From contig JANXYT010000218.1 of the NCBI GenBank assembly GCA_025355915.1, positions 1-28,472 on the forward strand: DNA of 28,472 bases, in the 5' to 3' direction. Positions 22,949-28,472 of this stretch are shown here, piece by piece. The stretch's first letter is position 1, and the number at the start of each line of letters is the position of its first letter. The position numbers were made by a program, and so were the translations under genes. The stretch comes from Holophagaceae bacterium. Lineage in GTDB: Bacteria > Acidobacteriota > Holophagae > Holophagales > Holophagaceae. The notes beneath the pieces were generated by a model, which worked only from the letters and a program-made list of their open reading frames with translations, did no database searches and was not told where the DNA came from.

Positions 22949-24163
22949 ATGACCCCCTTCTCCTACCGGTGCACGGATTGCGGCCGTTCCTTCTCTCGCG
23001 ACGAGGTCCGCTACCTCTGCCCCGAGTGCGGGAAGGCCTACCGGCCAGGCATCCCTCTCGTGGGGGTTCTGGAAGTGGTCTTCGATTACGCAGTCATCGG
23101 CAGGGCCTTCGATCGCGCACGGCCTGATTGGAATCTCTTCTGCCCCGTGGAAAAGGAATTCCATCCCCCCATCCAGGTGGGGAACACGCCCCTGAGCAGG
23201 GTGGATCGCCTGGCCGACGGCTTGGGCCTCCCTAGCCTCTGGGTGAAGAACGACGGCCTGAATCCCAGCGGAAGCCTCAAGGACAGGGCTTCTTTCCTGG
23301 TGGTGGCGGAAGCCCGCCGCCTGGGCATGGATCTCATCGTGGCCGCCTCCACGGGCAACGCGGCTTCGGCCCTTGCCGCGGTGTGCGCGGCCACGGACAT
23401 CAAGGCCCTCATCTTCGTGCCCGAAACAGCGCCGAAGGCGAAGCTGGTGCAGATGGTGCTCTGCGGCGCCACGGTGGTGCCCATCCAGGGCACCTACGAC
23501 GACGCCTTCACCCTTTCCCTCGAATTCACCGACCAACGCGGCGGCCTCAACCGCAACACGGCCTACCATCCCCTCACCATCGAGGGCAAGAAGACGGTTG
23601 GTCTGGAGATCTGGGCCCAGTTGGGTTTCCAGGTGCCCGATGCGATCCTCGTCTCCGTGGGGGATGGCGTGATCATCGGCGGTGTACACAAGGCCTTTGT
23701 GGACCTCCAGCGGGCCGGGCTCATCGATCGGCTGCCCCGCCTCATCGGCGTCCAGGCCGAGACCTCCGACGCCATCCACCGGTACGTGGAGACGGGCCAG
23801 TATTCGGACGCCCCCAATCCCACCACCCGGGCGGATTCCATTTCCGTCACCTGCCCCAGCAACGCCCACGGGGCCCGCCGGGCCATCCTGGAAAGCCGGG
23901 GGCTGACCCTCACCGTCACGGACGAAGAGATTCTGGATGCCCAGTCCCTCCTGGCGGCCCGAACCGGGATCTTCACGGAGCCGGCGGGTGCCGCGGCCCT
24001 GGCCGGGCTGGTCAAACTCCAGGCCAGCCCCAACCGCCTGGCCACGTCCGGCCCAGTGATCCTCCTCGCCACGGGCCACGGGCTCAAGGACGTGGAGGCT
24101 CCGCTCTCCCGCATCAGTATCCCTCCAGCGGTCGCGCCTGTCCTGGCTGCGCTGGCCCTATGA
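22949..24163 (+). CDS. Threonine synthase-like PLP-dependent enzyme with N-terminal zinc ribbon
   Basis: A 404-residue fold-type II PLP enzyme. Residues 8-27 form a zinc ribbon (C8, C11, C24, C27), as in many threonine synthases. The PLP lysine is K111 in NPSGSLKDRAS, STGNAAS (134-140) is the substrate/PLP loop, and VGDGVIIGG is the phosphate-binding loop. By sequence it belongs with threonine synthases, but its place inside a purine-breakdown cluster, with its stop overlapping hydA as ATGA, argues that it acts on a pathway intermediate such as a diamino or ureido acid. It could stand in for the diaminopropionate ammonia-lyase YgeX, which is not seen here. A housekeeping role in threonine synthesis cannot be ruled out. 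The start ATG has no strong Shine-Dalgarno; it lies just after the upstream terminator, so a promoter must be very close or inside the terminator region. Confidence 0.82.
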   Translation: MTPFSYRCTDCGRSFSRDEVRYLCPECGKAYRPGIPLVGVLEVVFDYAVIGRAFDRARPDWNLFCPVEKEFHPPIQVGNTPLSRVDRLADGLGLPSLWVKNDGLNPSGSLKDRASFLVVAEARRLGMDLIVAASTGNAASALAAVCAATDIKALIFVPETAPKAKLVQMVLCGATVVPIQGTYDDAFTLSLEFTDQRGGLNRNTAYHPLTIEGKKTVGLEIWAQLGFQVPDAILVSVGDGVIIGGVHKAFVDLQRAGLIDRLPRLIGVQAETSDAIHRYVETGQYSDAPNPTTRADSISVTCPSNAHGARRAILESRGLTLTVTDEEILDAQSLLAARTGIFTEPAGAAALAGLVKLQASPNRLATSGPVILLATGHGLKDVEAPLSRISIPPAVAPVLAALAL

Positions 24164-25509
24164 AGACCCTCGTCCGCCATGGCCGCGTGGCCCTCGACGG
24201 GCGCCTCCAGGCTCTGGATGTCCTGGTCGAAGGTGAGCGCATCGTGGCCCTGGGCGCCCTGGAAGCGGCCTCTGCCGACCGGGTGATCGAGGCCGGAGGC
24301 TGCTATGTCCTGCCGGGTTTCATCGACTTCCATACGCATGTGGACGATCAGATCGGCGCGTTCTACCTGGCGGACGGGTACGAACCCGCCACCCGCATGG
24401 CCCTGGAGAACGGCATCACCACCCTCTGCACCTTCGTGACCCAGGGGCCCGGCGAGACCCTCCTGCAGGCCATGGCCACCGCCCGGGCCAAGGCCGAAGG
24501 ACGGAGCCACTGCGATGTCCTCTGGCATCTCACGCCCACCACCTTCGACCCCGCGGACATCGCCACCCTGCAGGCTCTCCTTGCCGTGGGGTACCGGACT
24601 CTGAAGCTCTACACCACGTACAAGTTCGCGGGCATCTTCTCGAGCTACGACCGCATCGAGAACCTCTTCCAGATTCTCGGCCCCCGGGGGAGCTGCTTCC
24701 TGGTCCACTGCGAAGATGACGAGCTCATCGACGCCGTGGATGCCTCCGGGCTGGACCTTTCCCAGGCCCTGACCCACACCCTGCTCCGGCCAGAGGAGGC
24801 CGAGGTCGTCGCCATCCGGCGGGTGGTGGATCTCGCCATGGCCCACCGCGCCGCGCTGCACGTGGTGCATGTCTCCACACTGGAAGGCGCCCGGCACCTG
24901 GTGGCGAGCCGGTCCAAGGGGGACATCAGTTTTGAGACCTGCCCCCAGTACCTGTTCCTGGACGAGTCCTGGCTGGCCCGCGCGGACGGCCACCGGTGGC
25001 TCTGCTCTCCTCCCCTGCGAGGGGACCGCGCGCCCTTTCTGGAGCTTATCCGGCAAGGGGCCGCCGATATCATCGCCACGGATCACTGCCCCTTCTGCGC
25101 ACGGGACAAGGACAGCTGGAATGGGCAGGACCTCCGGGCGGTTCCCAACGGCATGCCTGGCATCGGCTCCCTCCCGCATGTCACTTGGAAGATCTGGGAA
25201 GACGATCCAGATCGTGCCGCCCTGGGCCTCGCCATCCACGTCTCCCTGAATCCCGCGCTCCGGGCCGGCATCGGCGACCGGAAGGGCGCCCTCCGCCCCG
25301 GCATGGACGCCGATATCGTCGTCCTGGACCCCAGCGGACCGTTGCGCCCCCTGCGCTCGACTCCTTCCGACGCCCCGGAGGCCTATCCCGGATTCACCTC
25401 ATCTCTGGCCTTCCGGCACGTGCTGCTGCGGGGGGAAACCCGGGTTCGGGACGGCCAGCTCACCCAGGCCCAGAATCCCGCGGGGCGGCCCCTTCAGCCT
25501 CGTCCTTGA
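24160..25509 (+). CDS. hydA: Dihydropyrimidinase/hydantoinase-like cyclic amidohydrolase
   Basis: A 449-residue amidohydrolase of the D-hydantoinase/dihydropyrimidinase group, corresponding to HydA (YgeZ) of the E. coli cluster. Metal ligands are visible: GFIDFHTHVD (H58, H60), the lysine that becomes carboxylated in TLKLYTTYK (K149), FLVHCED, HVVHVST and the catalytic Asp of ATDHCPF. It would open a cyclic amide ring to a ureido acid. Start ATG 24160 overlaps the stop of the threonine-synthase-like gene. The frame is open far upstream (from 23383), but that is the shadow of the previous gene; the family N-terminus begins at 24160. Substrate in this pathway is inferred from context. Confidence 0.9.
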   Translation: MKTLVRHGRVALDGRLQALDVLVEGERIVALGALEAASADRVIEAGGCYVLPGFIDFHTHVDDQIGAFYLADGYEPATRMALENGITTLCTFVTQGPGETLLQAMATARAKAEGRSHCDVLWHLTPTTFDPADIATLQALLAVGYRTLKLYTTYKFAGIFSSYDRIENLFQILGPRGSCFLVHCEDDELIDAVDASGLDLSQALTHTLLRPEEAEVVAIRRVVDLAMAHRAALHVVHVSTLEGARHLVASRSKGDISFETCPQYLFLDESWLARADGHRWLCSPPLRGDRAPFLELIRQGAADIIATDHCPFCARDKDSWNGQDLRAVPNGMPGIGSLPHVTWKIWEDDPDRAALGLAIHVSLNPALRAGIGDRKGALRPGMDADIVVLDPSGPLRPLRSTPSDAPEAYPGFTSSLAFRHVLLRGETRVRDGQLTQAQNPAGRPLQPRP

Positions 25510-25550
25510 ATGCATTCCCTGGCCTGACCATCCAATCTCTAGGAGCACCC

Positions 25551-26738
25551 GTGCCCTCTCTCTCCGAAAACCTCAAAGCCTTCCAAGCCCTGAAGACGGA
25601 TCTTTTCGAGAAGGATTTCCTGCTCACCTGGGAACACCCAGAGGACGAGATCCGGGCCATCATCACCCTGGCCGACACCCTCAAGACCCTGCACAAGCAG
25701 GGCAAGTCGTTCCGTGCCTTCGACACGGGACTCGCCATCTCCATCTTCCGGGACAACTCGACCCGGACCCGCTTCAGCTTCGCCAGCGCCGCCAACGCCA
25801 TGGGTCTGGGGCTGTCCGACCTGGACGAAGAGAAGAGCCAGGTGGCCCACGGCGAAACCGTGCGGGAGACCGCCAACATGATCAGCTTCCTCACAGAGGT
25901 CATCGGCATCCGCGATGACATGTTCCTGGGCGAAGGCCACACCTACATGAAGGAAGTGGGCGACGCACTCAGTGATGGAGCGAAGCACGGCGTGCTGCAC
26001 CGGCGCCCCAGCATCGTGAACCTCCAGTGCGATGTGGACCACCCCACCCAGGCCATGGCCGACCTGGCCTGGCTGAAGGCGCACTACGGCAGCCTGGAGG
26101 CCCTCAAGGGCAAGAAACTCGCCATGACCTGGGCCTACTCTCCCAGCTATGGCAAGCCCCTTTCCGTGCCCCAGGGCATCATCGGCCTCATGACCCGCTT
26201 CGGCATGGACGTGCGCCTGGCCCATCCCGAAGGCTATGACCTCATTCCCGAGGTGGTGGCCCTGGCGGGCAAGCAGGCCGCCACCACCGGGGGGAAATTC
26301 TCCGTCTCCAACAGCATGGATCAGGCTTTCGAGGGTGCCGACATCGTCTATCCCAAGTCCTGGGCTCCTTTCCACGTCATGGAGCGCCGGACGGTGCTGC
26401 TCAAGAAGTCCGATCAGCAGGGCCTCAAGGAGCTGGAAAAGGAATGCCTGGCGAACAACGCCAAGCACAGGGACTGGGAGTGCACCCGCGCCAAGATGAA
26501 TCTCACGGCCAACAAGAGCGCCCTCTACATGCACTGCCTGCCTGCGGACATCACCGACGTGAGCTGCAAGGCCGGGGAGGTATCGGCCGAGGTCTTCGAG
26601 CAGTACCGCATCCCCACCTACCACGAGGCCAGCTACAAGCCCTTCATCATCAGTGCCCTGATGTTCCTCACGCGCCTGAAGGATCCCGGGGCCAAGCTGG
26701 CGCAGATCATCCAGCGCGCCCAGAACCTCAGCCTGTAA
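25551..26738 (+). CDS. ygeW: YgeW-type knotted carbamoyltransferase
   Basis: A 395-residue member of the aspartate/ornithine carbamoyltransferase superfamily, YgeW branch. The carbamoyl-phosphate loop is SIFRDNSTRTRFSFASA (about 64-80). HRRPSIVNLQCDVDHPTQAM contains the conserved HPTQ, and MHCLPADI is the other substrate-side motif. The long insertion after AMTWAYSPSYGKPLSVPQG is typical of YgeW and of knotted transcarbamylases. In the proposed anaerobic purine pathway this enzyme transfers a carbamoyl group off a ureido intermediate, giving carbamoyl phosphate that a carbamate kinase could turn into ATP; no kinase gene is in view. The start GTG 25551 has AGGAG at 25541-25545; the frame extends upstream only as a shadow of hydA. 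Confidence 0.93.
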   Translation: MPSLSENLKAFQALKTDLFEKDFLLTWEHPEDEIRAIITLADTLKTLHKQGKSFRAFDTGLAISIFRDNSTRTRFSFASAANAMGLGLSDLDEEKSQVAHGETVRETANMISFLTEVIGIRDDMFLGEGHTYMKEVGDALSDGAKHGVLHRRPSIVNLQCDVDHPTQAMADLAWLKAHYGSLEALKGKKLAMTWAYSPSYGKPLSVPQGIIGLMTRFGMDVRLAHPEGYDLIPEVVALAGKQAATTGGKFSVSNSMDQAFEGADIVYPKSWAPFHVMERRTVLLKKSDQQGLKELEKECLANNAKHRDWECTRAKMNLTANKSALYMHCLPADITDVSCKAGEVSAEVFEQYRIPTYHEASYKPFIISALMFLTRLKDPGAKLAQIIQRAQNLSL

Positions 26739-26757
26739 TTCCTCGAGAGGATGCCTC

Positions 26758-28215
26758 ATGTCCCGAATCGTCAAGACCTACAACGCTGAAGTCGTCAAGC
26801 GCACCGCCAAACGCTGCAAGGAGCGGGGCATCATCATTCCGACCTTTGCGCAGATGCGGAACCCCGAGACCGCTCCCGACTCCGTCAAGGCGAAGCTGAA
26901 AAACGTGGGCCTGTGGGATATCGATCCCGCCAACCTGTTCCGCATCACCTGGAAAAACGACCCGGAGACGGGCCTGTTCGGCGGCCCCAATTTCCTGGAG
27001 ATCCCCAGTGCCATCACCGGGGTCAAGGCCCGCATCATCGGCCTCGTCGGGAAATACTTTCCCACCGGCGCCCACAAGGTCGGCGCGGCCTTCGCGTGTC
27101 TCGTGCCGCGGCTGGTGAGCGGCGAATTCGATCCCGACTACCACAAGGCCGTCTGGCCCTCCACTGGCAATTACTGCCGCGGCGGCGCCTTTGATTCCGC
27201 CGTCCTGGGCTGCACGGCCATCGCGATCCTGCCCGAAAACATGAGCCAGGAACGCTTCACGTGGCTGGCAGAGATCGGCTCGGAAGTGATCGCTACGCCA
27301 GGCTGCGAAAGCAATGTGAAAGAGATCTACGACAAGTGCTGGGAACTGAAGAAGGATCCCAAGCACCTGATCTTCAACCAGTTCGAGGAATTCGGGAATC
27401 CTGTGTGGCACTACAACGTCACGGGCCCCGCCATTGAGGACGTCTTCAACGGCATCAAGACCGAGAAAACCCGCCTGGCGGCCTACGTGAGCGCCACCGG
27501 CAGCGCCGGCACCATCGCCGCTGGGGACTATCTCAAGACCCTCCATGCCGGCGTCAAGACCGTCGCCACCGAAGCCCTCCAGTGCCCCACGCTCCTCATG
27601 AACGGCTTCGGTGATCACCGCATCGAGGGCATCGGCGACAAGCACGTGCCCTGGGTCCACAACGTCCGCAACACGGATGCCATCGCCGCCATTGATGACG
27701 AGGACTGCATGCGTCTTCTGCGGCTCTTCAACGAACCCGAGGGCAAGGCCTACCTGGCCACCCTGGGCGTCGATACCAGCACCATCAACAAGCTGGAGCT
27801 GATGGGCATCAGCTGCATCTGCAACCTCCTGGCAGCCATCAAGGCGGCCAAGTACTGGGAACTGGACGAGAACGACGTGATCGTCACGATCTTCACCGAC
27901 AGTGCGGACATGTACCGGTCCCGTTTGGTGGAGCAGACCACCGAGCACGGCGCCTTTACCGCCATGGACGCCGCCAAGGCCCACATCGGCAGCCTCGAGC
28001 GCCAGGCCGTGGATCACTTCAAGGAGCTGACCTTCCCCGACAAGAAGGCCATCCACAACCTGAAGTACTTCACCTGGGTCGAGCAGCAGGGCAAGACCTA
28101 CGAAGAGATCTGCGCCCAGTGGGATCCTGAATACTGGCGCCAGCTCTTCACGGAGGAAGCTGCCGAATTCGACAAACTGATCACAGCCTTCAACAAGGAA
28201 GTCGCGGCTTCCTAG
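26758..28215 (+). CDS. PLP-dependent fold-type II enzyme of the purine cluster (not YgeX)
   Basis: A 485-residue fold-type II PLP protein. The probable PLP lysine is K107 in FPTGAHKVGAAF; PSTGNYCRGGA (134-144) is the substrate loop, and VSATGSAGTIAAG (244-256) the phosphate-binding loop. It lacks the SFK-type motif and length (about 398) of diaminopropionate ammonia-lyase YgeX, yet it sits where ygeX sits, between ygeW and ssnA. A lyase acting on 2,3-diaminopropionate or a related amino acid is therefore the natural guess, but general annotation would be cysteine-synthase-like or PLP-dependent lyase. The ATG follows GAGAGG at 26744-26749 and lies 19 bases after the ygeW stop, so the two are co-translated. 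The function is inferred from context only. Confidence 0.8.
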   Translation: MSRIVKTYNAEVVKRTAKRCKERGIIIPTFAQMRNPETAPDSVKAKLKNVGLWDIDPANLFRITWKNDPETGLFGGPNFLEIPSAITGVKARIIGLVGKYFPTGAHKVGAAFACLVPRLVSGEFDPDYHKAVWPSTGNYCRGGAFDSAVLGCTAIAILPENMSQERFTWLAEIGSEVIATPGCESNVKEIYDKCWELKKDPKHLIFNQFEEFGNPVWHYNVTGPAIEDVFNGIKTEKTRLAAYVSATGSAGTIAAGDYLKTLHAGVKTVATEALQCPTLLMNGFGDHRIEGIGDKHVPWVHNVRNTDAIAAIDDEDCMRLLRLFNEPEGKAYLATLGVDTSTINKLELMGISCICNLLAAIKAAKYWELDENDVIVTIFTDSADMYRSRLVEQTTEHGAFTAMDAAKAHIGSLERQAVDHFKELTFPDKKAIHNLKYFTWVEQQGKTYEEICAQWDPEYWRQLFTEEAAEFDKLITAFNKEVAAS

Positions 28216-28237
28216 CGCGGCTCTTGCGGTGCCACCT

Positions 28238-28472
28238 ATGACCACCCGTCTGCTCATCCACAACGGCACGATCCTAACCTTCGGCACCCCCTGTCGGGTG
28301 CTGGAGGGACAGGCTCTGCTCATCGAGGATGGCCGGATCGCCCGGATCGCCCCCAACGAGAGCCTCGCGGGGCCCTTCGACAAGGTGATCGATGCAGGTG
28401 GCCAGGTGGTCATGCCGGGCCTGGTCAATGCCCACATGCACTTCTACTCCACGCTGGTGCGGGGGCTGGGCA
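28238..28472 (+). CDS. ssnA: SsnA-type aminohydrolase, 5' part
   Basis: The frame opens at ATG 28238, 22 bases after the previous stop, and runs off the right edge; 78 residues are visible. The N-terminal beta-sandwich of the amidohydrolase fold (LLIHNGTILTFGTP, ALLIEDGRIARIAP) is followed by VVMPGLVNAHMHFYSTLVRG, in which H66 and H68 are the metal pair. The HxHFYS-x-L-x-RG pattern is that of SsnA, the putative aminohydrolase/chlorohydrolase of the E. coli cluster, which has HNHFYSGLSRG. Its expected role is deamination or ring opening of a purine-derived intermediate. The catalytic remainder is outside the window. Confidence 0.82.
   Translation, partial: MTTRLLIHNGTILTFGTPCRVLEGQALLIEDGRIARIAPNESLAGPFDKVIDAGGQVVMPGLVNAHMHFYSTLVRGLG

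Noticed and set aside
1..28472. tRNA, rRNA or CRISPR arrays
   Set aside because: No regularly spaced repeats, no rRNA-like conserved stretches and no convincing tRNA cloverleaf were noticed on reading the window; a computed search was not possible.

Overview
The window is high-GC DNA from a Gram-negative bacterium: it encodes a Tsx-like outer-membrane channel and exported proteins with Sec-type signal peptides. Gene content (two molybdenum hydroxylases, a YgfK-type iron-sulfur flavoprotein, YgeW/YgeY/HydA/SsnA) points to an organism that breaks down purines anaerobically. The taxon cannot be fixed from sequence reading alone; a Holophagae-type Acidobacteriota would fit but this is a guess.

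Layout. Bases 1-634 hold the 3' part of an AbiEii-type nucleotidyltransferase toxin gene. Bases 847-2487 hold a small operon: a DUF2892 membrane protein, an ECF sigma factor, and a protein joining a zinc anti-sigma domain to a SAM methyltransferase. On the minus strand lie a DJ-1/PfpI-like gene directly coupled to an exported protein of unknown function (4142-2577), and a guanine deaminase gene (4922-4440). From about 5000 to the right edge everything is on the plus strand and forms one purine/nucleoside catabolic island.

The island. A BMP-type ABC importer (ATPase, two permeases, periplasmic binding protein; 5223-10215) is followed by a three-subunit xanthine dehydrogenase in the order Mo subunit, 2Fe-2S subunit, FAD subunit (10341-13913). 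Then, after a probable second promoter, come a fused 2Fe-2S/Mo hydroxylase of the selenium-dependent xanthine dehydrogenase type (14110-16710), YgeY-type M20 hydrolase, YgfK split into two overlapping reading frames, a Tsx-like nucleoside channel with a strong terminator, a threonine-synthase-like PLP enzyme, HydA-type cyclic amidohydrolase, YgeW carbamoyltransferase, a second PLP enzyme, and the start of SsnA, which runs off the window. Read as a pathway: nucleosides/purines cross the outer membrane through Tsx and the inner membrane through the BMP importer; guanine is deaminated to xanthine; Mo hydroxylases and YgfK carry out redox steps on the purine ring; SsnA, HydA, YgeW and YgeY open the rings and remove carbamoyl groups; a PLP lyase would finish with a diamino acid. 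The usual YgeX diaminopropionate ammonia-lyase is not seen, and two other fold-type II PLP enzymes occupy its place.

Main oddities: (1) a 267-bp element with 31-bp imperfect terminal inverted repeats sits three codons into the first permease gene, keeps the frame open, and conserves the stop codon of the ATPase; (2) ygfK is broken inside its TIM-barrel domain by what looks like one missing base, leaving a 4-base GTGA overlap; (3) anti-sigma and methyltransferase domains are fused beside their sigma factor; (4) no YgeX but two alternative PLP enzymes; (5) similar AT-rich TTGACT promoter regions before the importer operon and before the fused hydroxylase.
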